Positions 1 through 10,002 are shown, numbered from the stretch's first letter. The stretch is 64,000 nucleotides of DNA from Klebsiella ornithinolytica NBRC 105727 = ATCC 31898 (GCF_001598295.1 NZ_BCYR01000011.1:120379-184378), one strand, 5' to 3'. Program-made: numbers and translations. Notes: generated by a model not told the origin, from the sequence alone.

Positions 1-12
1 GGAATATAAAAC

Positions 13-40
13 AACCAGGGCCGGAAATAAAGCCCTGGGG
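13..40 (-). terminator. Probable rho-independent terminator of pyrD
   Basis: A perfect 7-bp inverted repeat (CCAGGGC / GCCCTGG, 15-21 and 32-38) with a 10-nt loop lies just past the pyrD stop. Read on the minus strand it is followed by a T-rich tail (TTGTTTTATATT). It is read from sequence alone. Confidence 0.55.
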
Positions 41-60
41 GGGATCAGAGGGGGAAAAGA

Positions 61-1071
61 TTAGATATGGGTAACAATTTCTTTAATCAGCGGAGGGCCT
101 TTAAAAATAAATCCGGAATAAATCTGGACAAGGCTGGCACCGGCGGCGATTTTTTCCCGTGCCGCGATCACCGAGTCAATCCCTCCGACTCCGATAATGG
201 GCAAACGACCATTTAATTCTGTCGCCAGCATACGGATAATTTCCGTACTCTTTAATTGCAACGGACGACCGCTGAGACCACCGGTTTCATCACAGAATTT
301 CATTCCCTGGACCAGCGAACGATCGAGGGTAGTATTGGTGGCAATGACGCCATCAATATTATGACGAACTAAACTATCGGCCACCTGGATCAATTCCTCA
401 AGAGAAAGATCCGGCGCGATCTTCACAGCGACTGGAACATATTTCTGATGCTTTTGCTGCAGCTCAAGCTGCTTATTTTTAATACCAGAGAGTAAATCAT
501 CCAGGGCATCGCCGTATTGTAAGGTGCGCAGGCCCGGGGTATTCGGTGAAGAGATATTAATGGCGATATACCCGGCATACGGATAGACTTTTTCCATACA
601 AATCAGATAATCATCTTTACCCTGCTCAACCGGCGTATCTTTATTCTTACCGATATTAATACCGAGAATACCGTCAAAATGCGCCTTTTTAACGTTCTCA
701 ACCAGGTTATCAACACCGTGGTTATTAAAGCCCATGCGGTTGATCAAACCTTCGGCATCCACCAGACGGAAGATCCTCGGCTTGTCGTTCCCCGGCTGCG
801 GACGCGGCGTTACGGTACCAATTTCAATGGAGCCAAAACCCATGGCGCCGAGCGCATCAATGCACTCGCCGTTCTTGTCCAGCCCAGCGGCCAGACCCAG
901 CGGATTTTTAAACGTGAGACCCATGCAGGTGACCGGTTTGGACGGTACCTTCTGACGGACCAGCATTTCCAGCGGCGTACCTGATACACGGCGTAATTGT
1001 TGAAAAGTAACTTCATGAGCGCGCTCAGGATCGAGCTGAAAAAGGGCTTTACGAACGAAGGGGTAGTACAT
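61..1071 (-). CDS. pyrD: Dihydroorotate dehydrogenase (quinone), class 2
   Basis: PyrD oxidises dihydroorotate to orotate with FMN and passes electrons to membrane quinones, the fourth step of UMP synthesis. The 336-residue protein matches E. coli PyrD in length and nearly throughout. The N-terminal helix ([20 protein letters not shown]) is the membrane-associated segment of class 2 enzymes. The [10 protein letters not shown] stretch near residue 175 holds the catalytic serine, and the C-terminal GVGGIDS and [10 protein letters not shown] stretches bind FMN phosphate. An upstream in-frame ATG at 1098 would add nine residues. The start at 1071 is preferred because CAGGAGAG sits at the right distance and it matches the family. 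The gene is divergent from ssuE. Confidence 0.98.
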   Translation of the reverse strand: MYYPFVRKALFQLDPERAHEVTFQQLRRVSGTPLEMLVRQKVPSKPVTCMGLTFKNPLGLAAGLDKNGECIDALGAMGFGSIEIGTVTPRPQPGNDKPRIFRLVDAEGLINRMGFNNHGVDNLVENVKKAHFDGILGINIGKNKDTPVEQGKDDYLICMEKVYPYAGYIAINISSPNTPGLRTLQYGDALDDLLSGIKNKQLELQQKHQKYVPVAVKIAPDLSLEELIQVADSLVRHNIDGVIATNTTLDRSLVQGMKFCDETGGLSGRPLQLKSTEIIRMLATELNGRLPIIGVGGIDSVIAAREKIAAGASLVQIYSGFIFKGPPLIKEIVTHI

Positions 1072-1084
1072 GAACTCTCCTGGA

Positions 1085-1116
1085 TTCCCGGTGTGCAAAC
1101 CGGGGGCGTATTATGT
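1085..1116 (-). promoter_or_regulatory. pyrD promoter -10 and leader hairpin for CTP-sensitive translation control
   Basis: On the minus strand a CATAAT -10 box (1110-1115) is followed by a run of C, then an inverted repeat (CCCGG...CCGGG, 1087-1104) immediately before the Shine-Dalgarno sequence. In E. coli and Salmonella, pyrimidine level shifts the pyrD start site by a few bases. Transcripts starting at C fold this hairpin and mask the ribosome site, whereas shorter transcripts starting at G do not. The C run and hairpin are conserved here, so the same control is inferred. Confidence 0.8.
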
Positions 1117-1167
1117 TCGATCGACGCCTGAAAGGGAATTGACCTACGACAAAAAATCTCGCATCCA

Positions 1168-1183
1168 ACGCAAACGTTTACTT
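1168..1183. promoter_or_regulatory. PurR operator upstream of pyrD
   Basis: The 16-bp site ACGCAAACGTTTACTT fits the PurR pattern ANGCAANCGNTTNCNT at every fixed position. It lies about 65-80 bp upstream of the inferred pyrD transcription start. E. coli pyrD is a known member of the PurR regulon. Confidence 0.8.
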
Positions 1184-1321
1184 TTCTCCCCGGCGTTATG
1201 CAATTTCTGACAAAACTAGGGTGGAAAAATCATTTAGGGAAATAAATCGGCTCTGTCACACTGCCATTAAATGTTATCAATTATAGATAAATGCAAACAT
1301 TTGGTTATAAGGAGAGAGAAG

Positions 1322-1897
1322 ATGCGTGTCATTACACTTGCGGGCAGTCCGCGTTACCCTTCCCGTTCCAGCGCGCTTCTGGAATATGCCAGAGAGACGC
1401 TCTCCGCGGCAGATGTTGAAGTCTGCCACTGGCATCTGCAAAATTTTGCTCCGGAAGACCTGCTGTATGCTCGCTTCGATAACCCGGCATTACATACGCT
1501 GAATGAACAGCTGGCAGGCGCCGACGGGCTTATCATCGCAACCCCGGTCTATAAAGCCTCTTTTTCCGGCGCGCTGAAGACGCTGCTCGACCTGCTCCCG
1601 GAACGGGCGCTGGAGGGAAAAATCGTCCTGCCTCTGGCGACCGGCGGCACGATCGCCCACATGCTGGCGGTGGATTATGCGCTGAAGCCGGTGCTCAACG
1701 CCCTGAAAGCGCAGGAGATTCTGCACGGAGTGTTTGCCGACGATAGCCAGGTCACCGACTATCAACATAAACCGCAGTTTACCCCTAATCTGCAGGGGCG
1801 GCTCGATCTGGCGCTGGAGACCTTCTGGCAGGCGCTGCATCGCCCGACCAGCCGCGCTCCCGCGCTCAAGACCCTCCGCGGGGTGGAACATGCATAA
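1322..1897 (+). CDS. ssuE: NADPH-dependent FMN reductase of the alkanesulfonate system
   Basis: SsuE supplies FMNH2 to the monooxygenase SsuD for desulfonation of alkanesulfonates. At 191 residues it equals E. coli SsuE. A flavodoxin-like fold is indicated by the N-terminal phosphate loop [12 protein letters not shown] (6-17) and by [14 protein letters not shown] (73-86). Tyr119 in VDYALKP corresponds to the pi-helix tyrosine of the E. coli enzyme. An in-frame ATG at 1271 would add 17 residues. The start at 1322 is chosen because it has GGAGAG just upstream and the family N-terminus [10 protein letters not shown]. It is the first gene of ssuEADCB. In E. coli the operon is induced by sulfate limitation through Cbl and CysB. 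Confidence 0.97.
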   Translation: MRVITLAGSPRYPSRSSALLEYARETLSAADVEVCHWHLQNFAPEDLLYARFDNPALHTLNEQLAGADGLIIATPVYKASFSGALKTLLDLLPERALEGKIVLPLATGGTIAHMLAVDYALKPVLNALKAQEILHGVFADDSQVTDYQHKPQFTPNLQGRLDLALETFWQALHRPTSRAPALKTLRGVEHA

Positions 1898-2852
1898 CCT
1901 TTTCAGAACTCTCGCGCTGGGCGGGTTGCTGACGCTATCGGCCCTGAGCCATGCCGCACAATCCGCGCCGGACGCGCTGCGCATCGGCTACCAAAAAGGC
2001 AGCGTCAGTATGGTGCTGGCTAAAAGCCATCAGCTGCTGGAAAAGCGCTACCCGAACACCAACATCTCCTGGGTAGAATTTCCCGCCGGTCCGCAAATGC
2101 TTGAAGCGCTAAACGTCGGCAGTATCGATCTGGGGAGTACCGGCGATATCCCACCGATTTTCGCCCAGGCCGCCGGAGCCGATCTGGTTTACGTCGGCGC
2201 GGAACCGCCGAAGCCAAAAGCGGAAGTGATTCTGGTTGCGGAAAATAGCCCGATCAAAACCGTCGCTGAACTGAAGGGTCGCAAAGTCGCGTTTCAGAAA
2301 GGCTCCAGCTCCCACAACCTGCTGCTAAGGGCATTGCAGCAGGCGGGACTGAAATTCAGCGATATTCAGCCCGTTTATCTTGCCCCCGCGGACGCCCGCG
2401 CGGCGTTTCAACAGGGCAATGTTGATGCCTGGGCTATCTGGGATCCCTACTATTCAGCCGCTCTGCAACAAGCGAGCGCCCGGGTGCTTAAAGACGGAAC
2501 CGATCTGAAACAAACCGGCTCTTTCTATCTGGCTTCGCGCCCCTATGCAGAAAAGAACGGCGCCTTTATTAGCGGCGTGCTCGATACATTCAGCCAGGCG
2601 GATGCCCTGACGCTGAGCCAACGCCCGCAGAGCATTACCCTGCTGGCAAAAACGATGGGACTCCCTGAAGCGGTGATCGCCAGCTATCTGGATCATCGGC
2701 CGCCGACCACCATCACTCCGGTCAGTAGCGAAACCGCAGCCCGGCAGCAGCAAACCGCCGATCTGTTCTACGAGAATAAGCTGGTGCCGAAAAAAGTCGA
2801 CATCCGTACCCGCATCTGGCTGCCCGCAACCGCACAAGGAGCAAAATCATGA
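1890..2852 (+). CDS. ssuA: Periplasmic aliphatic sulfonate-binding protein
   Basis: This is the substrate-binding protein of the SsuABC importer, delivering alkanesulfonates to SsuC. It has 320 residues with a Sec signal peptide ([22 protein letters not shown], cleavage near residue 22). The NMT1/SsuA-type core includes [20 protein letters not shown] and [19 protein letters not shown]. The ATG at 1890 overlaps the end of ssuE by eight bases, as expected for a translationally coupled operon. The reading frame is open further upstream but only this start gives a signal peptide. Confidence 0.96.
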   Translation: MHNLFRTLALGGLLTLSALSHAAQSAPDALRIGYQKGSVSMVLAKSHQLLEKRYPNTNISWVEFPAGPQMLEALNVGSIDLGSTGDIPPIFAQAAGADLVYVGAEPPKPKAEVILVAENSPIKTVAELKGRKVAFQKGSSSHNLLLRALQQAGLKFSDIQPVYLAPADARAAFQQGNVDAWAIWDPYYSAALQQASARVLKDGTDLKQTGSFYLASRPYAEKNGAFISGVLDTFSQADALTLSQRPQSITLLAKTMGLPEAVIASYLDHRPPTTITPVSSETAARQQQTADLFYENKLVPKKVDIRTRIWLPATAQGAKS

Positions 2853-3994
2853 GTCTGAATATGTTCTGGTTTTTACCGACCCACGGTGATGGTCGCTACC
2901 TGGGGACTGAGGAGGGCGCCCGCCCGGTTGATTACGGCTACCTGCAGCAAATTGCGCAAACCGCGGATCGCCTCGGTTTTACCGGCGTCCTGATCCCGAC
3001 CGGACGTTCCTGTGAAGATGCGTGGCTGGTTGCTGCTTCGATGATTCCCGTCACCCAGCGTCTGAAATTTCTTGTCGCCCTGCGCCCGAGCGTGACCTCC
3101 CCGACTGTCGCCGCCCGCCAGGCCGCGACGCTCGACCGCCTGTCTAACGGCCGGGCGTTGTTTAACCTGGTGACCGGCAGCGATCCGCAGGAGCTCGCCG
3201 GCGACGGGGTTTTCCTCGACCATACCGAACGTTACGAAGCCTCTGCTGAATTTACTCATATCTGGCGCCGCCTGATGGAAGGTGAAACCGTGACCTTCAA
3301 TGGAAAACATCAGCGGGTACGCGGCGCGAAGCTGCTATTCCCTCCCCTGCAGCAGCCGCGCCCGCCGCTCTACTTTGGCGGGTCGTCCGACGTGGCGCAG
3401 GATCTCGCCGCCGAGCAGGTCGATCTCTATCTCACCTGGGGAGAGCCCCCGGAGCAGGTTGCGGAAAAAATCGCCCAGGTGCGTGAAAAAGCCGCCCGCC
3501 ACGGTCGCACGGTCCGTTTCGGTATTCGTCTGCATGTGATTGTCCGGGAAACCAATGAAGAGGCCTGGGAAGCGGCCGAAAGCCTCATCTCGCATCTTGA
3601 TGACGATACCATTGCCCGGGCGCAGGCCGCCTTTGCCAAAACCGATTCCGTCGGACAGCGGCGGATGGCCGCGTTGCACAACGGTCGGCGCGACAAGCTT
3701 GAAATCAGCCCTAACCTGTGGGCCGGCGTCGGACTGGCACGCGGAGGGGCGGGAACCGCTCTGGTCGGCGATGCGGCTACCGTGGCCGAACGAATCAATG
3801 AATATGCGGCGCTGGGTATCGATAGCTTCATCTTCTCCGGCTATCCGCATCTTGAAGAGGCTTATCGCGTCGGCGAACTGCTGTTCCCGCTGCTGGATGT
3901 CACTATCCCGTCGATTCCGCAACCGCAACCTCTGGGTCTGCAGGGCGAGGCGGTGGCAAACGAGTTTATTCCGCGCAAAGTCGCACAAAGCTAA
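2849..3994 (+). CDS. ssuD: FMNH2-dependent alkanesulfonate monooxygenase
   Basis: SsuD uses FMNH2 from SsuE and O2 to release sulfite from alkanesulfonates, leaving the aldehyde. It has 381 residues, as in E. coli, and belongs to the bacterial luciferase-like TIM-barrel family. Cys55 in TGRSCED is the conserved cysteine (Cys54 in mature numbering) studied in E. coli SsuD. The active-site loop region near [11 protein letters not shown] is present. The start overlaps the ssuA stop by ATGA. The product sulfite feeds cysteine synthesis. Confidence 0.97.
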   Translation: MSLNMFWFLPTHGDGRYLGTEEGARPVDYGYLQQIAQTADRLGFTGVLIPTGRSCEDAWLVAASMIPVTQRLKFLVALRPSVTSPTVAARQAATLDRLSNGRALFNLVTGSDPQELAGDGVFLDHTERYEASAEFTHIWRRLMEGETVTFNGKHQRVRGAKLLFPPLQQPRPPLYFGGSSDVAQDLAAEQVDLYLTWGEPPEQVAEKIAQVREKAARHGRTVRFGIRLHVIVRETNEEAWEAAESLISHLDDDTIARAQAAFAKTDSVGQRRMAALHNGRRDKLEISPNLWAGVGLARGGAGTALVGDAATVAERINEYAALGIDSFIFSGYPHLEEAYRVGELLFPLLDVTIPSIPQPQPLGLQGEAVANEFIPRKVAQS

Positions 3995-4004
3995 GGAGCA
4001 CGCC

Positions 4005-4796
4005 ATGGCTACGTCTGCGCAAAAGCTGCTGCTGCGGGTTGCCCCCTGGCTTCTGCCGGTGGGGACCGTCATCATCTGGCAGCTCGCCTCTTCCGTGGGC
4101 TGGTTATCCACCCGCATCCTTCCCTCTCCGGAGGGGGTGCTCAAGGCCTTCTGGACGCTTTCCGCCAGCGGCGAACTGTGGCAACACCTGGCCATCAGTT
4201 CGTGGCGTGCTCTGCTGGGCTTCGCCATCGGCGGTTCCATCGGGCTGGTGCTGGGCCTGATCAGCGGTCTGTCGCGTTGGGGGGAGCGTCTGCTGGATAC
4301 CTCGATTCAGATGCTGCGTAACGTCCCGCATCTGGCGTTGATTCCGCTGGTTATTTTATGGTTCGGCATTGATGAAAGCGCCAAAATCTTCCTCGTCGCG
4401 CTGGGGACCATGTTCCCGATCTACATCAATACCTGGCACGGCATCCGCAATATCGATCGCGGGCTGGTGGAAATGGCGCGTAGCTATGGCCTGTCCGGCT
4501 TCGCCCTGTTCCGCCATGTGATTCTGCCGGGAGCCCTGCCCTCAATAATGGTCGGCATCCGCTTCGCCCTCGGGCTGATGTGGTTAACGCTGATTGTCGC
4601 CGAAACCATCTCCGCTAACGCCGGCATCGGCTATCTGGCGATGAATGCGCGGGAGTTTTTACAAACGGATGTGGTGGTCGTCGCCATTATTCTTTACGCC
4701 ATTCTTGGCAAACTGGCCGACTTCAGCGCGCAGCTGCTGGAACGCGTCTGGCTACGCTGGAACCCGGCTTATCATCTTCAGGAGGCCAACGCATGA
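4005..4796 (+). CDS. ssuC: Aliphatic sulfonate ABC transporter permease
   Basis: SsuC is the membrane subunit of the sulfonate importer. It has 263 residues, the E. coli length, with about six hydrophobic helices. A clear EAA loop ([20 protein letters not shown]) is the coupling site for the ATPase SsuB. The reading frame runs far upstream into ssuD, but the ATG at 4005 has AAGGAG just before it and gives the family start [15 protein letters not shown]. It is followed by ssuB with a four-base overlap. Confidence 0.97.
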   Translation: MATSAQKLLLRVAPWLLPVGTVIIWQLASSVGWLSTRILPSPEGVLKAFWTLSASGELWQHLAISSWRALLGFAIGGSIGLVLGLISGLSRWGERLLDTSIQMLRNVPHLALIPLVILWFGIDESAKIFLVALGTMFPIYINTWHGIRNIDRGLVEMARSYGLSGFALFRHVILPGALPSIMVGIRFALGLMWLTLIVAETISANAGIGYLAMNAREFLQTDVVVVAIILYAILGKLADFSAQLLERVWLRWNPAYHLQEANA

Positions 4797-5566
4797 CCAC
4801 TGCCCGTCTGAACCCAGGGATCCCGCTGTTGCTTAACGGCGTGACCAAACGCTACGGCGAAAATACCATTCTTAACGCACTGGATTTACATATTCCGACC
4901 GGGCAGTTTGTCGCGGTGGTCGGGCGCAGCGGCGGCGGCAAAAGTACCCTGCTGCGTCTGCTGGCCGGGCTCGAAAAACCCAATGGTGGCGAGCTGCTGG
5001 CCGGCTCAACGCCGCTGGCGCAGGTCCAGGAAGACAGTCGCATGATGTTCCAGGACTCGCGGCTGCTGCCGTGGAAAACGGTGATAGACAACGTCGGTCT
5101 TGGGCTGAAGGGGCAATGGCGTGATGCCGCCCTGCAGGCGCTGGCCAGCGTTGGCCTGGAAAACCGCGCCGGCGACTGGCCAGCAGCCCTCTCCGGCGGA
5201 CAAAAACAGCGCGTTGCGCTGGCCCGCGCGCTGATTCATCGTCCTCGCCTGCTGCTTCTCGATGAACCGCTGGGCGCGCTGGATGCGTTAACCCGGCTGG
5301 AGATGCAGGATCTGATCGTCTCGCTGTGGGAAGAATACGGTTTTACCGTACTGCTGGTCACACACGATGTGAGTGAGGCGGTGGCCATGGCGGACCGGGT
5401 GCTGTTGATTGAAGAAGGGAAAATTGGCCTCGATGTCGCCGTCGATATTCCGCGGCCGCGGCGGACCGGATCGGCCAGGCTGGCTGAACTGGAAGCCGAG
5501 GTACTGAACCGAGTCATGAAACGTGGCAAGAGCGAATCGGCGCCGCGCTTATTGAGCCACGGTTAA
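4793..5566 (+). CDS. ssuB: Aliphatic sulfonate ABC transporter ATPase
   Basis: SsuB powers sulfonate import. It has 257 residues and the standard ABC motifs in order: Walker [10 protein letters not shown] (44-52), the Q-loop in [11 protein letters not shown], signature LSGGQKQ, Walker [13 protein letters not shown] and the switch histidine in LVTHDVSEA. It is the last gene of ssuEADCB. The start overlaps the ssuC stop (ATGA). It is close to the E. coli protein over its whole length. Confidence 0.97.
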   Translation: MTTARLNPGIPLLLNGVTKRYGENTILNALDLHIPTGQFVAVVGRSGGGKSTLLRLLAGLEKPNGGELLAGSTPLAQVQEDSRMMFQDSRLLPWKTVIDNVGLGLKGQWRDAALQALASVGLENRAGDWPAALSGGQKQRVALARALIHRPRLLLLDEPLGALDALTRLEMQDLIVSLWEEYGFTVLLVTHDVSEAVAMADRVLLIEEGKIGLDVAVDIPRPRRTGSARLAELEAEVLNRVMKRGKSESAPRLLSHG

Positions 5567-5580
5567 TCCCGCCCGAAGAT

Positions 5581-5610
5581 CGCCCCGGCGACGCTGCAGC
5601 TGTCGGGGCG
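5581..5610. terminator. Hairpin downstream of ssuB
   Basis: A seven-base inverted repeat, CGCCCCG / CGGGGCG, with a 16-nt loop lies 14 bases past ssuB. It has no T run on either side, so it may stabilise the 3' end rather than terminate by itself. Confidence 0.35.
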
Positions 5611-5629
5611 ACGGTCTGAGGTTGTGAAT

Positions 5630-5666
5630 AGCCCGGATAAGGCGCATCCGCGCCGTTATCCGGGAG
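5630..5666. repeat. REP-type palindromic element between ssuB and pepN
   Basis: CCCGGATAAGGCG and CGCCGTTATCCGGG form an imperfect inverted repeat typical of enterobacterial REP/PU units. It lies between two convergent genes, the usual place for such units. A second copy of the same family follows pflA at 47493-47525. Confidence 0.75.
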
Positions 5667-5676
5667 TCCTGCCCCG

Positions 5677-8292
5677 TTACGCCAGCGCCTTACTGATTTT
5701 TTCGAACAGATCCCCGGAGAGATTCTCCAGACCTTTCAGCTGTTCCAGCGCCGCGCGCATCAGCGCCTGGCGTTTAGCATCGTAGCGTTTCAGCCGAATC
5801 AACGGCTCAATCAACCGGGACGCCACCTGCGGGTTGCGGCTGTTGAGCTCGGTCAGCATCTCCACCATGAACTGATAGCCACTGCCATCTTCGGCGTGGA
5901 ATGCCGCCGGGTTACTGCCGGCAAACGCGCCAATCAGCGAGCGTACGCGGTTCGGGTTGCTCATACTAAACGAGCGGTGATTCAGCAGACCGCGTACCGT
6001 CTCCAGAACATTGTCCGCCGGGCTGGTGGACTGCAGGATAAACCATTTATCCATTACCAGGCCGTCCTGGTGCCATTTGTCATCATACTCCTGCATCAGC
6101 GCATCACGGCAAGGCAGCTGCGCGGCAACCGCGGCCGACAGGGCAGCCAGCGCATCGGTCATGTTGTCGGCCTGATGATACTGGGCGACGACCAGCTTAT
6201 CCGCCAGCTCAACGTCGCCAAACGCCAGATAGCGCAGGCAGGTATTGCGCAGTGAACGCTTGCCGATATCGGCGTGTTCCACACGATAGCTCGCCAGCTT
6301 GTTGACGTTGTAAACCGCGAGGAACTCGTCCGCCAGCTCTTTTGCAAGCGTGCGGGTCAACGCTTCACGGACCGCCGCAATGGCGATCGGATCGATGATC
6401 GCAAACAGCTCAGCGATTTCATTGGCGGAAGGCAACGTCAGAATTTCAGCCGCCAGCGCCGGATCGATCTTCTCATCCAGCAAAATCGCGCGGAACGCGT
6501 CGGCAACGTGAACCGGCAGCGACAGCGGCTGGCCCTGCTGATGGCGGTTGACGTTCAGCTTGATGTAGGTTGCCAGCAGGCTCTGCGCAGCATCCCAGCG
6601 GGAGAAGTCGTTGCGCGCGTGGCGCATCAGGAAGGTGAGCTGCTGGTCGCTCCATTTATATTCCAGCTTCACCGGGGCGGAAAACTCGCACAGCAGCGCC
6701 GGTACCGGCTGGAAGTAGACGTTGTCGAAGACAAAAGTCTGCTCGGCCTGGGTCACATTGAGCACGTGATGCACCGGGTGGCCCCCTTTCTGCAGCGGGA
6801 TCACCTTCCCTTCGTTATCATACAGTTCGATATCAAACGGAATATGCAGCGGCTGTTTCTCCGGCTGTTCCGCGGTCGGCGGCGTACGCTGGCTGATGGT
6901 TAAGGTGTACTGTTCGGTTTCCGGGTTGTAGTCATCATGGACGCTCACCACCGGCGTGCCGGACTGGCTGTACCAGCGACGGAAATGCGACAGGTCGACG
7001 TTAGAGGCATCTTCCATCGCCTGGACAAAATCATCGCAGGTGGCGGCGCTGCCGTCGTGGCGTTCGAAGTACAGCTGCATACCTTTCTGGAAATTCTCTT
7101 CGCCCAGCAGCGTATGGAGCATGCGGATCACTTCCGCCCCCTTCTCATACACCGTCAGGGTATAGAAGTTATTCATCTCGATGACGCTATCCGGGCGAAT
7201 CGGATGGGCCATCGGGCTGGCATCCTCAGCGAACTGCAGACCGCGCATGGTACGCACGTTGTTAATCCGGTTCACCGCACGCGAACCGAGATCGGAGCTG
7301 AACTCCTGATCGCGGAACACGGTCAGCCCTTCTTTCAGGCTCAGCTGGAACCAGTCGCGGCAGGTCACGCGGTTTCCGGTCCAGTTATGAAAGTATTCGT
7401 GGCCGATGACGCGTTCAATATCGAGATAATCTTTATCGGTGGCGGTATCGGTGCGGGCCAGTACGTATTTGGAGTTAAAGACGTTCAGTCCTTTGTTCTC
7501 CATCGCTCCCATATTAAAGAAGTCGACGGCGACAATCATATAGATGTCGAGATCGTACTCGAGACCAAAACGGGTTTCGTCCCATTTCATCGAGTTCTTC
7601 AGCGAGGTCATCGCCCACGGCGCGCGGTCGAGATTGCCGCGGTCAACGAACAGCTCCAGCGCGACTTCTCGCCCGGAACGGGTTTTAAAGGTATCGCGCA
7701 ATACGTCGAAGTCGCCGGCCACCAGCGCAAAGAGATAGCACGGTTTCGGGAACGGGTCCTGCCACTGGATCCAGTGACGACCATTTTCCAGCTCGCCCTG
7801 CGCCACGCGGTTGCCGTTGGAGAGCAGGTACGGATATTTCGTTTTGTCGGCGATAATTTTGGTGGTGAAGCGGGCCAGCACATCCGGACGATCCAGATAC
7901 CAGGTAATGTGACGGAAACCTTCCGCCTCGCACTGGGTGCACAGGGCTTCGCCAGACTGATAGAGACCTTCCAGGGCAGTATTCGCCGCCGGGCTGATTT
8001 CATTGACGATGGTCAGGGTGAAATGTTCCGGCAATCCGCCAATCACCAGCTGGTTATTTTCTTCTTTATAGTTGCTCCACGGCTGGCCATCCACCTGCAG
8101 GGAGACCAACGTCAGGTCTTCACCATCCAGACGCAACGGCACATCGGACGCCGCCGCGTGACGGGAGACTTTGCTCTCAGCCGTAACCACGGTTTTCTCG
8201 GCATCCAGGTCAAAGGTCAAATCGATATCGCTAATGAGATAATCCGGCGCACGGTAGTCGTGGCGGTATTTGGCTTGGGGCTGTTGTGTCAT
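5677..8292 (-). CDS. pepN: Aminopeptidase N (M1 family)
   Basis: PepN is the major cytoplasmic broad-specificity aminopeptidase and acts late in protein turnover. It has 871 residues, against 870 in E. coli. The zinc site is visible as HEYFHNW (HEXXH, about 298-302) with the third ligand Glu in NRVTCRDWFQLSLKEGLTV downstream. The exopeptidase motif GAMEN lies before it. The start at 8292 gives MTQQPQAKYRHDYRAPDY, as in E. coli, with AAAGG upstream. It is transcribed alone and converges on the ssu operon. Confidence 0.98.
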   Translation of the reverse strand: MTQQPQAKYRHDYRAPDYLISDIDLTFDLDAEKTVVTAESKVSRHAAASDVPLRLDGEDLTLVSLQVDGQPWSNYKEENNQLVIGGLPEHFTLTIVNEISPAANTALEGLYQSGEALCTQCEAEGFRHITWYLDRPDVLARFTTKIIADKTKYPYLLSNGNRVAQGELENGRHWIQWQDPFPKPCYLFALVAGDFDVLRDTFKTRSGREVALELFVDRGNLDRAPWAMTSLKNSMKWDETRFGLEYDLDIYMIVAVDFFNMGAMENKGLNVFNSKYVLARTDTATDKDYLDIERVIGHEYFHNWTGNRVTCRDWFQLSLKEGLTVFRDQEFSSDLGSRAVNRINNVRTMRGLQFAEDASPMAHPIRPDSVIEMNNFYTLTVYEKGAEVIRMLHTLLGEENFQKGMQLYFERHDGSAATCDDFVQAMEDASNVDLSHFRRWYSQSGTPVVSVHDDYNPETEQYTLTISQRTPPTAEQPEKQPLHIPFDIELYDNEGKVIPLQKGGHPVHHVLNVTQAEQTFVFDNVYFQPVPALLCEFSAPVKLEYKWSDQQLTFLMRHARNDFSRWDAAQSLLATYIKLNVNRHQQGQPLSLPVHVADAFRAILLDEKIDPALAAEILTLPSANEIAELFAIIDPIAIAAVREALTRTLAKELADEFLAVYNVNKLASYRVEHADIGKRSLRNTCLRYLAFGDVELADKLVVAQYHQADNMTDALAALSAAVAAQLPCRDALMQEYDDKWHQDGLVMDKWFILQSTSPADNVLETVRGLLNHRSFSMSNPNRVRSLIGAFAGSNPAAFHAEDGSGYQFMVEMLTELNSRNPQVASRLIEPLIRLKRYDAKRQALMRAALEQLKGLENLSGDLFEKISKALA

Positions 8293-8465
8293 AAAAAACC
8301 TTTAGCATGTTCCATAAAGTGTCAAACCCAGTCTATTCCTGTTGTGTAGATCGCGCTATGCAGAATCTTCATCTTTTCAACGCTAAACACGAAAATTGCT
8401 ACATATTGATAACACAAGAGGCACGAAATGCGCTCGACCGGGTGCAAAGCTTGTGGTGTGATCCC

Positions 8466-8483
8466 TGTTCAATATATTAAACT
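8466..8483. promoter_or_regulatory. NadR operator upstream of pncB
   Basis: TGTTCA-N6-TAAACT differs from the NadR box TGTTTA-N6-TAAACA by one base in each half. It lies about 70 bp upstream of the candidate pncB -10. NadR represses pncB when NAD is plentiful in enterobacteria, so position and sequence agree. Confidence 0.7.
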
Positions 8484-8550
8484 AGGCCTCGCAAATGACC
8501 GCCAGCGTCGCCATCGACCGTCACTGCGGGACAGAGTCGGGTAATAAAGG

Positions 8551-8556
8551 TATACT
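8551..8556 (+). promoter_or_regulatory. Candidate pncB -10 box
   Basis: TATACT lies about 70 bp before the pncB start codon. I see no good -35 at 16-18 bp, so the assignment rests on the -10 alone. Confidence 0.4.
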
Positions 8557-8622
8557 CCGCCTCCTTTTTTCTGCTTCGGTTTTTGATGGAAACGCTCCAG
8601 TGAGAGGACGCTACTGCGCACC

Positions 8623-9825
8623 ATGACACAATTCACTTCTCCTGTACTGCACTCGCTGCTCGATACGGACGCCTACAAGCTGCACATGCAGCAGGCTGTC
8701 TTCCACCGCTACGGCGATGTACACGTTGCGGCGGAGTTCCGCTGCCGCGGGGACGATCTGCTCGGTATCTACGCCGACGCAATTCGCGAGCAGGTTGAAA
8801 CCATGCGCGACCTGAAGCTGCAGGACGATGAATATCACTGGTTGTCTACCCTGCCGTTCTTTTCTCAGGATTATCTCGACTGGCTACGCGACTTCCGTTA
8901 CGACCCGGGCCAGGTCACCGTCAACAATGAAAACGGCAAGTTAAATATTCGCCTGTCCGGCCCGTGGCGTGAAGTCATCATGTGGGAAGTTCCGCTGCTG
9001 GCGGTGATTAGCGAGCTGGTCCATCATTACCGCTCGCCGGAAATCAGCGTCGATTTAGCGCTGGAAACCCTCGAACACAAGCTGGCTGATTTTGCACAAA
9101 TCACCGCCGGCCTCGATCTCAGCCACTTCCGTCTGATGGACTTCGGCACCCGTCGTCGCTTCTCGCGTGAAGTGCAGCAGGCCATCGTCGAACGCCTGCA
9201 GCAGGAGCCGTGGTTTATCGGTACCAGCAACTACGATCTGGCTCGCCGGCTTCATCTGACGCCAATGGGCACCCAGGCGCATGAATGGTTCCAGGCGCAT
9301 CAGCAAATCAGCCCCAGTTTAGCCAACAGCCAGCGCGCGGCGCTGGCAGCCTGGCTGGAAGAGTATCCTGACAAACTCGGTATCGCTCTCACCGACTGCA
9401 TTACCATGGATGCTTTCCTGCGCGATTTCGGCCCGGAATTTGCCAGCCGCTACCAGGGGCTGCGCCACGATTCCGGCGACCCTGTCGAGTGGGGCGAAAA
9501 AGCCATCGCCCATTACCAGAAGCTGGGGATCGACCCCATGAGTAAAGTGCTGGTCTTTTCCGATAACCTCGATCTGGCAAAAGCCGTCGATCTCTATCGC
9601 CACTTCTCTTCGCGGGTCAATCTGAGCTTCGGCATTGGCACGCGTTTAACCTGCGACATCCCACAGGTTAAACCGCTAAACATCGTGATAAAGCTGGTGG
9701 AATGTAACGGTAAACCGGTCGCGAAACTCTCCGACAGCCCGGGGAAAACCATCTGTCACGACAAGGCTTTTGTCCGGGCACTGCGTAAAGCCTTTGACCT
9801 TCCGCCGGTGAAAAAGGCCAGTTAA
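8623..9825 (+). CDS. pncB: Nicotinate phosphoribosyltransferase
   Basis: PncB converts nicotinate and PRPP to nicotinate mononucleotide with ATP use, the entry point for NAD salvage. It has 400 residues, identical in length to the E. coli enzyme. His220 (GTQAHEWF) is the phosphorylated catalytic histidine (His219 in mature numbering). The PRPP/nicotinate site includes [13 protein letters not shown] (173-185) and RHDSGDP. It is monocistronic, with its own terminator and an upstream NadR box. Confidence 0.98.
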   Translation: MTQFTSPVLHSLLDTDAYKLHMQQAVFHRYGDVHVAAEFRCRGDDLLGIYADAIREQVETMRDLKLQDDEYHWLSTLPFFSQDYLDWLRDFRYDPGQVTVNNENGKLNIRLSGPWREVIMWEVPLLAVISELVHHYRSPEISVDLALETLEHKLADFAQITAGLDLSHFRLMDFGTRRRFSREVQQAIVERLQQEPWFIGTSNYDLARRLHLTPMGTQAHEWFQAHQQISPSLANSQRAALAAWLEEYPDKLGIALTDCITMDAFLRDFGPEFASRYQGLRHDSGDPVEWGEKAIAHYQKLGIDPMSKVLVFSDNLDLAKAVDLYRHFSSRVNLSFGIGTRLTCDIPQVKPLNIVIKLVECNGKPVAKLSDSPGKTICHDKAFVRALRKAFDLPPVKKAS

Positions 9826-9844
9826 TCACCACATTAATCATCGC

Positions 9845-9875
9845 AAGGAGCCGTTCTGGCTCCTTGTTCTTTATT
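9845..9875 (+). terminator. Rho-independent terminator of pncB
   Basis: AAGGAGCC / GGCTCCTT with a 5-nt loop is followed by GTTCTTTATTTATTT. Confidence 0.8.
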
Positions 9876-9912
9876 TATTTCCGAAAACTCCCCTTGATGG
9901 TGCGAAATCTGC

Positions 9913-9940
9913 TTGTCTGATGGAAGATGACAGGTAACAT
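9913..9940 (+). promoter_or_regulatory. Candidate asnS promoter
   Basis: TTGTCT (9913-9918) and TAACAT (9935-9940) are separated by 16 bp. Transcription would begin near 9947, inside or just before the hairpin at 9944-9965. Confidence 0.4.
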
Positions 9941-9943
9941 AGA

Positions 9944-9975
9944 TATCCCCCATTATCGGGGGATACAGATTTTTT
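9944..9975 (+). terminator. Terminator-like hairpin with U run in the asnS leader
   Basis: TATCCCCC / GGGGGATA with a short AT-rich loop is followed by CAGATTTTTTTATT. It is a textbook intrinsic terminator fold, yet it ends only about 28 bases before the asnS start codon and lies downstream of the true pncB terminator. It is either a second terminator or an attenuator for asnS. Confidence 0.65.
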
Positions 9976-10002
9976 TATTGGACTACGAATAGAGAGACTA
10001 TT

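Larger units (their letters stand above)
8293..8622. other. Divergent pepN/pncB regulatory interval
   Basis: This 330-bp gap contains the promoters of pepN (left) and pncB (right) and a NadR-type box, listed separately. No further gene or repeat is evident. Confidence 0.6.

Noticed and set aside
6937..8349. 470-codon open frame on the plus strand opposite pepN
   Set aside because: It is the mirror of a long, strongly coding gene. The translation has no recognisable family and its start is not associated with a ribosome site.
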